From: Mactromeris polynyma
Taxonomy: Eukaryota > Mollusca > Bivalvia > Venerida > Mactridae
Assembly: GCA_032209605.1 (NCBI GenBank)
Contig: JASFXZ010000001.1
Span: forward strand, 33,732,619 to 33,796,618
Reading direction: 5' to 3'
Length of the DNA: 64,000 bases
Part shown: piece after piece, positions 1-12,598 of the stretch
Layout of the letters: each line of letters opens with the position of its first letter
Numbering within the stretch: position 1 is the first letter of the stretch
Position numbers and translations under genes: made by a program
Notes under the pieces: generated by a model
Database searches by the model: none
Told to the model about the DNA's origin: nothing
What the model saw: the letters and a program-made list of their open reading frames with translations, nothing else

Positions 1-3000
1 TATCAGTTTTCAGGCGTAGCTGTATAACATTGATTTGACCTGCATTTTGACCAAATGTTGTCCTCGAAGCGGGCTTTTAAAATCTGACCAATCATATTTT
101 CACCCAAGAGGCACCAAACGGGGTTTTCGTAAGATGTGCGAACATTATCAGTTGGATATGTACAAGTCTGAATAAAATTTCTGTTCTGCTCTGTTCTGAT
201 ATTGCATAATCATTTTATGTCATCAAATTGTTTATAAACCATAACGAGGCAGATTTCACAGGATGAGAAAGCTTCCAGACGATCCAGATCACCGACCTTC
301 TGTTTTAAGCACACGTTTCATTGCAAAACATAAACAAATGTTTCTTCCATTGCCAGAAATGTTTTAGAATTTTACCTGATAGTCTCCCTTGATTATCCTT
401 GATTCTCCAATGTGCGAGACTAATTGAATTGTCTCCCTTAGACATCGATCGCGGGGAATGCGTTACGGATAAAACATCAATACTGGGTCGATATTTGCAA
501 GATTCCCCAGATCTGGCTTCCATGCTATAACCGATTATATATACGCTACTTTAACGGCTCATGATCATCATCGTTATCGTTCGCGACTTGATTAGCCACC
601 CCGCTGTGTTTAGTCAGCGTAATGAAATTGCCCCGGGCTGTACTAATTTATCAGAATGTATTATACATGCACGATACTTATAAAAATTAACAATCTGGCA
701 AAATATATTTACTTTGCGGATAAGATCAGAGTTAAAATATAAAAGTTCTAAAAAACAACAAAAAAACAAAAAAACAACAACATATATACATCTACTGTGG
801 TTTAATTCAGTTTAATAGATTTTTGAAACATGTTAATTATTGGTGCAACTGTAATCAAATGACCTCTACGAAAAACAGTTATTAATTATCTCCATGTTTT
901 TCTCACATAATCATGTATTATATATATGCATTACTATAAGCATTGTAAAATGTTTTATGTAATAAAATATTTTGGATTGGATTGGATTGGATATTGTAGC
1001 CTCTTCCGAAACAAATATATTGAATTATGCACCATAAGGTTTTGCCTTGTTTTTTTTCTGCAGATGGTAGCTACTTAGCTTTCTAGCATCGCAAAGATAT
1101 ATTTGTATTTTTTCAACAGAAATTATAATGACACTCACAAAATATAACTGCTTATTTTGTCTGTCACATTTAAAAACATGATCTTTTTTTTGACGATGGA
1201 ATGCAATAATTTATACCATCACCATATGTGCATTGGTGATAATATCTAATTGAAAGTAAATATAAATTTATTTGTGATATGTCATGTACAAGTGTGTACG
1301 CCGGACACTAAGTATAACATTTAAGCCTGTAGTTTGAATAAAGTATTCTGTTCTGTTCTATGCAGTTTTGCATTGTTTATGTTCGGGTATTTGTTTAATA
1401 TATTTGCAAACAAACATTCAATTAAAAAGCAGGTATTGAGCACTATAATTGGATCCTGACTAGTCTATGATTAGGAATAAAATCTGGATGCATTAATTTT
1501 CAAATATTACCACAAAGTCATAAATGATAAGTTTTATAATTTTTGCAAAAAAATCAAGCTACGCTGTCTTACTATTGAAGTGAAATTATACATACGAAAA
1601 GTATTTACTGTATATTATTCATTGAATGATCTCTCTTTTCTCGAAAAACGATATAAAACTTATAAAATGAATGTCAAACCTAGTGGTATTAAATTTATAT
1701 AATATCAGTTATGCAGGCTATTTGTCTAAATAATTGTAACATCTGTATTACAATATTAATATCATATAAGTAAAACAATATCATTATAAAAATATATTTA
1801 TTATAATCTAGTTATACTGTTTTAACTTTCACACCTTTACATATTAGATAGTCAATCTATAATTAACCACACCAATATTTTATTTCAAGGCTATTCTATA
1901 TAATGTCACATTTCCCCCAATTTTTTCCCTATAAAGAGCACTAATTGAAAATTAACAGCTTGTATAATCGCTGCATCCGACTTGATCACTTCAATCAGAT
2001 GTCATGCTGCGCGCGCACACCGCGTATTCGAAATTATATGAAAAAAATGGCAATTTAACAAAAATCGTTAATAAGGACATCATCAACATGTTTATTTCCC
2101 GACAAATCGCTTTCATTATTTTATTCTTTCTTTTCTTGTCTTCTCAATTTACCGTTACGTTCAGTCTATTGTCAAAATTTCACACTTTTAAAAACGTGTA
2201 ACTGACTTTTTTAAGATCCAAGATTAAAGAATAAAGTAACTGTTAAACATCTGCACTTCTTTTATACTACGTAAACTAAAATATTTTAAAAGAAAAATAT
2301 AAAACAAGAAAATTAATAAAACATATTTCAAAGAAGAAAAAATGGTAAAGTTCTGAGTACCTGTTAACCACAAACATACTTTACCCGACAATTATATCTT
2401 CAAAAGTATTACTGTATTCATCGTTGCTTGCCGGAGACAGTATTTTCAGTTTTTTTCAAATACATTGCTAATTTAAATCAAACAGGGAAGCATGAAGATC
2501 ACATTTAATTTAAATTTTAAAAACAACATTAATATATTTATAGTTTGTAGTTTGTGCACATATGTGAATAAATATTGTACTTTAAATATAAATACTTTTA
2601 ATATGTATCTAAAAATGGTATATTTGATAAAATTACAGTTTTTCGTGTGTTTTTTAGTTATAGGTATAAGGAGCAATAGTAACAATTTTAATCAAACAGG
2701 GAAGCATGATGATAATAATCAATCTAAAATAATTTATATCATTTTAAAAAGGAAACATTAAAGTTTGTGCTCATATGTGAATAAATTATGTGAATTAAAT
2801 CACCAAAAAAATATGATAATCCAAAAAACTGTTTACTCTATATTTCTATAGCCACAAATTGAGGCGGACTGACAAATCGATACCGCCGAGAGCGTATTTT
2901 CAAGGGAGTGTCTCTTTCATCAATAAGCCAGCAATTTGCTTGAGATTTCTGGCAATGCAGACTTTGTAATGGTTCATTAATGTTTTGTTTTTGTTGAAAA

Positions 3001-3845
3001 TGAACAATATGTTAGGAAACTGTGCACTGAATGTACTTGCACTGACTTTTCTGCTTAGAGGCGCGAATCTACAAGACAACGGCACATATAAAATGACCCT
3101 GATAAGACAGGTCCATGATTATAGTATAAACCATTCCGAGTATTTTTTTTGTAAGGATTTATTTTTCATAAATGTTGCAGACAACATTTATTTCATTTAA
3201 CATACTGGAAGACATCATTCTATCTACGCCGTTTACCATTTTTTAAAGATATTTCTTGTTATTAGTTGTGATGGGCGTATTTTCCAAAACCACTCGGTTT
3301 GACACACCTTCTGTGCGTTTCAGATTCTACATATTGGATATTATTCAATTGAAATTTGGTTAAACTATTGAATTGTAATCAATCAACATGTATACATTTT
3401 GCCATATCATAACTGATCGTACTATGTCCATATGTTTATGTGTCTCTTCTAGAAAAAAGTTTAGCTTACCGACTGAGATCGGTATCATGTCCAACAATAT
3501 CGCTTATCGCATCGACCAAAAATCGATATTTCCCGTCATCTAATTTGCATTGATTAGATAGGGAACGCTACCTATTTATTATGGTTGTTTCTTTATTTTT
3601 TAACATATTCAAAAGTTTCAAGCAGATTTTGATACCTCAATGTATCGTCTTTTCAATCGTAGAAAGATATTGAAATTTTATAGATGTTTAGGCGGGGGAA
3701 TTTACAGTTTTCTTGAGCCACCCAGTTTCCTATTGAAATCAGTGTGAACGGCGCGTATTTCCTGAACGTCCGACGTGTTTAAATCACTATTCTAACTTTT
3801 TAGACATTTTATATCAGTAAACGGAGGTAGAAAAGTTGTATATAC
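1..3845. other. AT-rich intergenic DNA, no gene seen
   Basis: No open frame here has convincing protein character or splice context. Two repeat traces are visible. Around 946-991 a poly-purine stretch ends in ATTGG repeats, which resembles a LINE or SINE 3' tail. At 2478-2800 two imperfect direct copies, offset by about 214 bp, share ATCAAACAGGGAAGCATGA and a following GTTTGTGC...CATATGTGAATAAAT block. The small open frames at 2492-2761 fall inside this duplication and are not credible genes. Confidence 0.5.
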
Positions 3846-4205
3846 CAGGTCCGTAGCTATGCTGAGGCACACCGAGGCAGCTGCTTTTGTTAAAAATTTC
3901 CAAAGCAATCGTGGAGGACGATAGTCTTAATGGTTTGGCACTTTGTTTGGTTTGCACACAAAAACATGCCAACGACTACTTGGACATTTTTCATCGGTGG
4001 GACGCTCCGGGACTTCAAAAGTTGCCATTGCTTTCGATTCATACTATTAAAATAAAACAAAATTGCAATTGATAAATCACTTCACTGGTACATTAAATAA
4101 CCAGAAAACGCAGGTGAACCCTTCTGTACGTATTCCCCTGGGGGAGGACACTCACAGACCCGCCTTCATTGCCTCGGTTTAATTTTGCCTCAAGCTACGG
4201 GCCTG
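3846..4205. mobile_element. hAT-like MITE with 5-bp TSD
   Basis: The ends are inverted: the left begins CAGGTCCGTAGCTATGCTGA and the right, read on the other strand, begins CAGGCCCGTAGCTTGAGGCA. The pentamer TATAC lies directly on both sides (3841-3845 and 4206-4210) and is a target-site duplication. CAGG-type termini with 5-bp TSDs fit the hAT group that makes 5-bp duplications. The 360-bp body has no transposase frame, so the element is non-autonomous. Confidence 0.7.
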
Positions 4206-4210
4206 TATAC

Positions 4211-5510
4211 ATCCATACAATAAATAATATAATATACCAACTCTAAGTCTTGGTTGATTCAGGCCTTTTTCTACGCTCATAGATCTACTGTATTCTGAAA
4301 TATGAACTTAGCATCCATGAAAACATAATAATAATCATTCGTATAGGACTTTATATTCTAGTTTTATTGTTGATTTTTTTGATTGTTGACCGTTTACGTC
4401 GTTGACTATACTAATGCCTGGTACTGAAATTTTAAGGATTGAATAATATTCGTTATTTGAAAGTAAATACCGCCTCAATATTATTCTGCAACGACGTCTA
4501 TGGGATTCATCGGTTTGTCTGAACCCATTTTATAATGTGTGTAGTTGGTTTCCTGTCGAGTAGGTTGGTCTTCTAACATCTTATGTCAATACATGTGTGA
4601 GCTCCAGTATGCCTTTAAACTAGTTTAAGCTCGCAGTGATTTCACTGACAGGTCAAAGGTTGTAGGCTGTTATATTGCCTCTACTCTCCTGTTGCTCTGT
4701 CGTGTAATCATAATGTGTTCCAGCTTCAGGTTTGTGTATGGTTTACTTGTCCTTATCATTTCGGTATTATTTTATGTCCCTTCCCTTTGTGAGCCCCTGG
4801 TCCTTTTTTGTTTATCTCTCTGTGTGTACCTACCCCATTAACACAGATCTGTCTAGCGAAGTTTTTATTTGAGGTATATTGGATACGAATATTGTCTAAA
4901 AACTCAGTAATATTATCGCGTTATTGATATTTTGCTGGGCGTAAACTGTGCAACATAGAAATATTCAATATATATAAGACGTCATACATGGCTTTAAGTG
5001 CAATGTCAATTTTCATACGGAGTTAGAACAATGCTGCAATATGATGTAAAATGGGAAACTGTAATCTTAAAAGAATATTCAGAGTCAAGACATTCTTTTA
5101 CAAAAAATCGGCTTATCTTGAAAAGACTCAGCATTTTATGTCACCAGCAAATATTTCCTTAATGTACATCATATTATTTGTGATTAACTGCTTACATGTC
5201 TACGGGAGACCAACTAATGACAGACTAAATCATAAGAGCTTATATTATGTACGAGTTGATTCTTAATAACGGTAAGAACAAAACACGGAATATTGCGAAT
5301 ATCAATCACTTGAAGTGGTTTGCAACAGCATAGACACATCTTTATTTCCTTACAGATTCCAGACAGAAGTTATTATGATAAAACCCAAACAATAATAGAG
5401 ATGTTACAGAGTATTTATCAACAAGAATTCGGTCCATAAACAATCCGAATCCTCATAGCATAGGTTTAGAACAAGTATTTTCAGACCGTCTGAAAGCTCC
5501 TCCAGGGGCA
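4211..5510. other. Intergenic DNA, nothing recognised
   Basis: This is AT-rich sequence without a recognisable gene, RNA or mobile-element boundary. A 71-codon frame at 5051-5266 has no family resemblance or splice support and is regarded as chance. Confidence 0.45.
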
Positions 5511-6060
5511 TTATTCCTACCTCTGCTGTGAAACCACGTGGTTAGTGACGTGATCTTATTATTCCTACCTCTGCTTGGTGAAACCACGTGGTTATTGACG
5601 TGATCTTATTATTCCTACCTCTGCTTGGTGAAACCACGTGGTTAGTGACGTGATCTTATTATCCCTACCTCTGCTTGGTGAAACCACGTGGTTAGTGACG
5701 TGATCTTATTATTCCTACCTCTGCTTTGTGAAACCACGTGGTTAGTGACGTGATCTTATTATTCCTAGCTCTGCTTGGTGAAACCACGTGGTTAGTGACG
5801 TGATCTTATTATTCCTACCTCTGCTTGGTGAAACCACGTGGTTAGTGACGTGATCTTATTATTCCTACCTCTGCTTGGTGAAACCACGTAGTTAATGACG
5901 TGATTTTATTATTCCTACCTCTGCTTGGTGAAACCACGTGGTTAGTGACGTGATCTTATTATTCCTACATCTGCTTAGTGTAAACCGCGTAGTAAGTGAC
6001 GTGATTTTATTATTCCTACCTCTGCTTGGTGAAACCACGTGGTTAGTGACGTGATTTTAT
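5511..6060. repeat. 50-bp tandem array, about 11 copies, E-box/CRE-rich
   Basis: Eleven near-identical 50-bp units occupy exactly 550 bp. Almost every unit contains the palindrome CCACGTGG, a perfect CACGTG E-box, followed a few bases later by GTGACGTGAT, which resembles an ATF/CREB half-site. A few units carry point changes (CACGTA, CGCGTA). Units are contiguous with no unique spacers, so this is a minisatellite and not a CRISPR array. Confidence 0.9.
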
Positions 6061-6330
6061 TCTGTATGAGACTTGGTGAGATTGTTTGTCTATATTAAAT
6101 CTTGGTCAATTTCGAAACTGGGTCATATAGGGTCAAAAAAGTAGATCACTAGGTCCAATTGTAGATAAATGCAAACACTCCAAAGGTCACATTGTTGACT
6201 TTTCTATATGAAACTTGGTCAGTGTGTTTGTCTCAATGAACTTTGAAACTGGGTCATCTGGGTATAAAACTAGGTCATGTTTCAAATAATAGAAAACTTC
6301 TTAACGCTCCAGAGGTAACTTGGTCTTGTT
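6061..6330. repeat. Dispersed repeat of two related ~125-bp units
   Basis: Two imperfect copies of a unit with ACTTGGT-AG-TTGTTTGTCT, GAAACTGGGTCAT and ACTAGGTC lie in tandem directly after the 50-bp array. This sequence style (ACTTGGTCAGAATGTTTGTC...CTAGGTCA) is a common dispersed repeat in bivalve genomes, from recall. It has no coding capacity. Confidence 0.5.
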
Positions 6331-7293
6331 TTAGTTAACATTTTACTAAAGTATCGCTTTTGATTGTGAAATATATACTTCTGCTCAATCAGAGAACATA
6401 CAGTTTAAAAGCTCCTACATTATGTGAGCATTCAGGTATTCAAAATTAACATTGTTATCACATTACCAGCCAGATTTCGTAAAATGGCAATCTTGAGTTT
6501 CTGAAGTATTCCAGCGAGCGATACATGTATGTCCAGCATGGCCTTATAATTTCTTTACTATTTTTACGAAATGAAGCGTAGTCTACGCGGTTTACTTTGT
6601 TCTACCCCTGGTTAGCTTCCTTGTACGACAGAGTGCTTACATCGCCAACAAAGCTTTCTCGAAGTGTATGAATGGAGCCAAATGCGGGAAAATGACGTCA
6701 CAAACCACGTGGTTTCCCCACCCTGTACCTAACAATCACATAAAGTTCTTCCTACATTCTTCCGCACAAAGTCACCGGTAGCGTTTTCCCGAGAACAAAC
6801 CATTTCGATTACGCTGGCTTTGTAATAGGGTGGATGTTACGTATACAATACACACATATATACAAAACGAATCTTATACTTGGAAAGCTGCAGCGTCATT
6901 ATTACGGTTTTGTTTATGCTTAGGCCGAGGGCAACAGTTCAGAATGTCATCCCCGACACCAAGGGACAACAATTGTGACTGTTACCCAAATAACCATGAA
7001 ATAACTGTTTTATTACCTGATCAAAAGTTTATCTAAACATAAAAGGAAATAACTGTTTTATTACCTGATAATTTTTTTACTTGAACAAAGTGTTAAAAAC
7101 ATTTTGTATGGAATACCGGGAAACTATGTAAACATAATATTTATGTGGTAACATTTCATCAAAACATGTTTAGAAACAAAACCTTTTAAATTCAACACAA
7201 TATCCATACTCTGTCAACTGCAACCCATAGTTGCCATTTTGTCAGTAGTGAAATTACACACTCATAATAAAAGTACATGTACACTAAATCACT
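6331..7293. other. Intergenic DNA
   Basis: No gene is seen. At about 6690-6715 there is a lone TGACGTCA (full CRE palindrome) followed by AACCACGTGGTTT (E-box palindrome). This is the same motif pair that is repeated in the 5511-6060 array, so the array may have grown from a single regulatory-like segment such as this one. Confidence 0.45.
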
Positions 7294-8030
7294 TTACTTA
7301 TGATTACTAGTAACTGAACAATTGTTGAAATAGTAAACTGGTGCCCTGTAGCTGCTGGACTGCTGCTGCACAAGTTCATGTCTATCACCGTGATTATAGG
7401 TTTTGAGGGCGAACGGTGGTGGTGCCATGGGTTGTTGGTGGTCCGGTGCAGCGGTTTGAGTCTGCATACTCTGCACTGTTTGAATGGCCTCCGTGAAACT
7501 GTTCTCCTGTGAAGCCGTCAGGTCCAGGAAGTCCATGTTGTCAATGTCGCTCCTAGGTTCAGCAGAGCTGGCAGCAGGAACGGGTTGGCCACCTCCCACA
7601 CGCCCAGGTTGAGCAGAATGTCCTGAATAACATAAAACATTATTGTTTTAGATCTGATTTATTTATTCTGGATTGGTTTTTTAGATCAGTATATTACATC
7701 ATTTTAAGGTAACTCACACAGATTATAATTGGAAATAAATTGAATTTATGCTATGCTTCTCTTATTTATGATGTTTTTATGTTAAGATGTGACTCATATA
7801 TTCTAAATCAAACATGGGAAAACAGTTGTATTATATCTAATTCAATTTAACAAACTATATCTATCATGACCATCTGTTGCATTTTAGTTATTTTACCAAA
7901 ATATTAAATTTACCTGACACAGCATTTGCAAGAGTAAGCGCCATATTTTCCTTTTGGTCTGTACTGGTACGAGCATAGCTCCGGATGCTGCTTTCTGATT
8001 TGTGCCCAGAAATCGCCATCACATGTCTCG
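7294..8030 (-). CDS. Tyrosine-recombinase-like protein, last two exons
   Basis: Two exons on the minus strand. The first (8030-7914, 117 nt) has acceptor AG at 8032-8031 and donor GT at 7913-7912. The second (7622-7294, 329 nt) has acceptor CAG at 7625-7623 and ends in TAA. Phases match: the split codon is G|GA. The first exon encodes ARHVMAISGHKSESSIRSYA, which fits the C-terminal box of tyrosine recombinases, with the conserved GH and the tyrosine nucleophile after ESSIRS. Crypton/DIRS-type enzymes and their domesticated animal relatives share this layout. The second exon is a Gln/Ser/Pro-rich tail of about 109 residues containing a DFLDLTAS motif. No upstream exons with the rest of the catalytic domain (R and HxxR boxes) were found up to 12 kb, so the gene is partial as seen: either the other exons are distant or it is a remnant. 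Confidence 0.6.
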
Positions 8031-11000
8031 CTTCAAAAAATAACAGATTTGTATTTATATAAGGAATCAGGTAATAATAATACTTACCACATGAATCAAG
8101 ATTCAATGTTTGAATTTTCTTGTTCTAAATATTGTCTCGAAAATAAATTTTCAACGTTAACAATCAACTCGTATGATTCATTTTTTCAGCTTGTCAAATG
8201 TTTTAATATTACATAGTGTCGTCCTCCGGTCCGCATTGTTCTTGACTTGTCTCAAAAAGACGTATCGAATATCTTCAAATGTGAAATGAGATCGGTTGAA
8301 ATCAGCATTATTGCCTGTCCCAGCTTTTGAAGGACAAACACTGGAGGATACTAGTAATGATGAACATTCATGTGCGATAGCATGTTCCTTTTAACTAGTA
8401 AATATTTAGCCATAATGCTCCAGAAACGTTGTTTAATCGAGATCATGTGACTAGATGCCAATTGTTAATGTGCAGTGCGAAAATTGCCTTCAAAATAGTC
8501 GGATTTATTTTACATTAAATACATTATCCAAGCTAAAATATTAAAATGGTAATGTGATAATAATAAGCATATGTTCCCTTCTTGCGTATGCCCCTCCATT
8601 TTCTGTATTCAGGATCAGTCTAGGGAAGTTGTTATTTCTGAATGTGGCTTTCAATGCTCTGCAATTTTTTCGCTTTGTGCTCATCCGAACGGGGGAAATT
8701 TATTCGGTTTGAATATTCATCCCGGGAGTATTATGCGATTGGTTCCATCTTATATATGTACATACACGTGCATGTCATTGAATTCAATGCCGATTGTTCT
8801 AGAAATAATATATCATAATTATACTGTCTGTTAGACATACTAGTAGCACAGTCATCAATTTACCTTGCAAATATCCCCCCTAAGATAAGACACTCCGTAC
8901 TGGAACTTACCTAAGAGACGATGTAAACTGCAATTGTGCATGTCAGACAATGTGTCTGGAATACACACTAAGCTATAATATTGTGTGTAATTATGAAATT
9001 GTGTGCAACATAAATGATGCCTGGCAATTAATAAACAGGAATAGTTTTAATGTTTTATTCTATTCGGTGTGAGTTATCATGAGAAAACTTCTATTAAAAA
9101 TAATGTTCTTTCTTAATCACACGCAATATACTGATTGCATGTTCGTTATAATATTGTAAGGTGATCTTAAGTCTGCAAATAGAATGCTTCCGTGTAATTA
9201 AATAGTATATGTAATAACTTTTATGACATAAAATATGCTAGCACTGCAGTTCGCGTTCTTGTTCAATGTATACTAATGTATATCAACCACATGCGATCAC
9301 TGATAAAACTCATAGACAATAAGTAAATGTACGGTACACCTGTTTTATTTTGATAAAAGTAATGTCATCCTTAAAAATGTTTTGTTTGGTATACACCTAT
9401 CTACTGCTGAAAGTGACCCATACTGAAAAAACGAAGTGTCCGAGTGCGGAGATTTTTTGTTACGTTCTGTGTCGATAGTTGAAACTTAAATGGCCATAAA
9501 AACTTGGTAAATGAAACGTAATAACCTACCTACATACTCACCTAATGTTCGCTTGGTAGGGTTATACCAAATACACGTGTTTAAGGTTAACCTTAAAGAC
9601 GTATCCAACACTAAGGTCATTTTTTATAATGGAGAGATTTCCATTAAACTTCGTATATTTTATCAGTGTGATGTATCTAACAAAAATATGAAATATAGAT
9701 GACAGGTCACCTTGTTCGATTTTATGATAATGAAGATTAAAACGTGATTTTTTCATATAAATATATGGAAAAATCGTGGAAGTTAAACAAAATCACATAA
9801 TACACATGGTAACCCATTATCGTTTTACATTTTCATAAAGTATCTGTTGAAGATCATTTTATAATTGAAAATGTAGAATTTTAACTATGGCTTTTCTTTT
9901 TTAATATTAAAGTATATTGAAAAAGAAAGTACAATGAAAGAATGAACTAAAAAATACCCCATAATAAAAATTCACGATGTTTACTTGAAAAACCTTGTCG
10001 TTTGTGGGAGGTTTTCAAGTGCCGTCGGAAGACAAATTAGTGTCGTTGTGTGTTGTTGAGAGGTGACGTTCGTGAGAGGTGAAATTGCGTTAAAAACCAA
10101 CGGGGGGGGGGGGGGGGAATAAAAATGCCGTTGTAAAGAGGGTGACCTTCGTGGGAGGTGACGTTCGTGGGAGGTGACGTTCGTGGGAGGTGACGTTTCG
10201 GGAGGTCAGACTGTAGATGGAAAACTGCATAGATATAACGGAATCATTGAATTAAACATAATAGTATCATTATTTGTTTTGGTCTTAGTGACTCTATTTA
10301 TAGTTCAGTACAAATATTTGCATTGAAAAAGAAAATAGCAAAAGACTCCCAGACATGTCTTTAAACATCGCACAATTGTTGGGTTACACGCTGTTTCTCA
10401 TTGATACTTCAACGATGTCCAATGATCAATTTAACCAACCAGTTACCACAGAGATGCACCTTGTATCAATTGATAACTTCATAACACGTAGCAGGTTACC
10501 TTTCCATCTAGGTCATTTAGAATTTGCGAATCTTTTAGGAAAGCTCTTTATTTCTTAGCTTAAGAATGTAAACACTGCTGTTGAAGGCGAGCTGTTACAT
10601 GCTGTTCCTGTCTCTTGCCCAATGATGAGCCTCGTTGGTCTCAATTTTTGTCATACAGATGCCGTGTTTATTTTACTATAAATAATATATAGTTTAATAA
10701 ATATTTAATTATATCGCTACATGGGCACTAAACTAAATAAGACGTTTAATACATGTGATACTGTCATCAATTCAGAACCAATACTCACTTGTTTCATTGG
10801 TGCATATACGTCACTCAGTTGTATGTATAAATATTTCATGGAAACACGTTTTCTCTAGAGAGTTCACAAGACGCTTATTTGAATATTGTATTGTATGACT
10901 CACTATCCAGACAAGCGATCTGTCTTAATATATAAACAAACGAGATATGACACTCGACATTATAAAACCTTGGATGTGAAGGCAGTAAATGCTTTTACCA

Positions 11001-11265
11001 GGCAAAGTTTCAACAGCAGTCAGATTGAATATTACTTGGTGGTTATTACGAGAACATTAAAATCAGTTATGTCATGGTCACGTTTTACTACTTACATTAC
11101 CTCGTATGTCGACAATAGCTAGATAGTGCATTTAATACTGTTCACAACCATATAATTAATCTTATCGGAATGCAGTCAATCTTACTTACGACAACGGGCA
11201 CGCACGATTGTACCGTCTGCACAGTAGGCGAAGATTGCTAGTCAGACGAACTATATGATACGGAC
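8031..11265. other. Intergenic DNA with short G-rich repeat
   Basis: No gene was recognised. At 9982-10020 a small hairpin pairs ACTTGAAAA with TTTTCAAGT. A run of about 18 G lies near 10101-10118. A 16-bp motif, GTGGGAGGTGACGTTC, repeats about three times at 10140-10200. The remainder is AT-rich and unstructured to the eye. Confidence 0.45.
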
Positions 11266-11664
11266 TGTAGTGCTACATATAGTCCGTGCCGCATATTGTT
11301 CGCGCACGAACTAAATGCGGCGAAGAACGCCGCGTTAAGTTCATACGTAAACTATACGCGGCGAAGAGCGCCGCATTAAGTTCACGTTAGCTGTATGCGG
11401 CGGACATGTGCCTCGACGCCACATTAAGCTCACTTCTCTTAAAGATGTTTTTTTCAAATATGTAGTTGAATAAGATAACAATATCAAAAAAGTTGAATTT
11501 GAAAAGGAGATAAACTGACTTTTGTATCAATGTTCCTCAACCACTGTCGGTCGAATGAGTTATGACCCATTTAGGTACAAATGCAATATAGTGGGCATAT
11601 AGATGTTTGTCAGCGCTTATTCGTGCGCGAACTATATGCGACACGGCCTATATGTGGCACTACA
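11266..11664. mobile_element. 399-bp MITE, TGTAGTGC termini, 6-bp TSD
   Basis: The left end TGTAGTGCTACATATAG and the inverted right end TGTAGTGCCACATATAG form a TIR that continues for about 45 bp (GCGCACGAAC...). ACGGAC is duplicated exactly at both borders (11260-11265 and 11665-11670). The interior holds GCGGCGAAGA-CGCCGC hairpins and shares, in reverse orientation, the right end of the larger element at 17461-18938 (for example the AACCACTGTCGGTCGAATGA segment). It is a non-autonomous member of the same family. Confidence 0.82.
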
Positions 11665-11670
11665 ACGGAC

Positions 11671-12348
11671 GTGGAAAATGTAATACAGCGTGTGGTAGGT
11701 ACGTTAATATATTTAACGATTCCATGTTTCATCAAATAATTATTGACATTTTCATTAATATCAAAAGGTGCGCATCTAAAGGCGTTCGATGTGAGGTCAT
11801 TCTCCAGTTTGTGGCATTCCAGGATTCTATGTTTACCCTAAACGTTTAGAAGCCAATCGCTTTTAGCACATGCATACTTAACATGCACTGTTATTAAAAA
11901 ACTTATCAGATGGTGTAATTTAAAATTATTTGTATTGCAGTTTAATTTGTCATCGCACGACTCAAATCGCACGACTCAAACTCACTTGGAGTTTTATTGA
12001 GAAATTACACCAGTTTTACACAGAGCGGATCAATGATGTTAATACTAATTTTACACGTTTTAATGATAAAACTATCGATAACCATTGTAGCAAAAAATAT
12101 CACTCATTCTTACAGTGCTTTGATACAGTCACCTCTTCGTATATAAATCCGATCATTTTAGCATGAACTACTTGAAGTTAAAAGAAGTAGCGTCTATGAT
12201 ATAAATGAACGATTATTAATTAACTTCTGTGGAATGTAAATGAAGTCATGCTAGGTAAAACTTAACTACGGGATAACGTTATCATGAACTTAGTTTTATA
12301 GAACAAATGTTTATATATTTACAAACAATATAGCGATAGAGTATAATT
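11671..12348. other. Intergenic DNA upstream of the transporter gene
   Basis: No gene is seen. It probably includes upstream regulatory sequence for the transporter starting at 12599, but no confident core-promoter motif was identified. The 13-bp motif CGCACGACTCAAA occurs twice in tandem near 11953-11980. Confidence 0.4.
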
Positions 12349-12424
12349 CGAGGGTTCAGTGCAAGACTATCCTAACTCATATATAAATACATAGGAGTTA
12401 GGATAGTCTTGCGCTGGACCCTCG
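12349..12424. repeat. 30-bp inverted repeat, pre-miRNA-sized hairpin
   Basis: Left arm 12349-12378 and right arm 12395-12424 are reverse complements at 28 of 30 positions around a 16-nt loop. Read as + strand RNA, both mismatches become G-U wobbles, so all 30 positions pair. It ends 174 bp upstream of the transporter start codon. It could be a short fold-back element, a transcribed small-RNA hairpin or a 5'-UTR structure; the sequence alone does not decide. Confidence 0.8.
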
Positions 12425-12598
12425 ATATAGTGTCTTATAGTTTTTGGGTTCAACATCCTGATATCAATTTGAGACGCACTTTTGACAGTAGTCAAGAAGG
12501 AGAACGCAGTTAATTGAGAATAGAATGAGTTACATGAATTAGTCGATACACATGGTATGTTTCTGAATGTGTAATATCTTGAATTATCAGTGAACAAA

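Noticed and set aside
5511..6060. CRISPR array
   Set aside because: Repeat units are contiguous with no unique spacers, there are no cas-like genes, and the genome is eukaryotic. The same reasoning excludes the 32-, 38- and 28-bp arrays.
12590..12598. Earlier GTG start of the transporter frame (MNKMDEEK)
   Set aside because: Nuclear animal genes start at ATG; the ATG at 12599 follows an in-frame stop and gives a normal-length protein.
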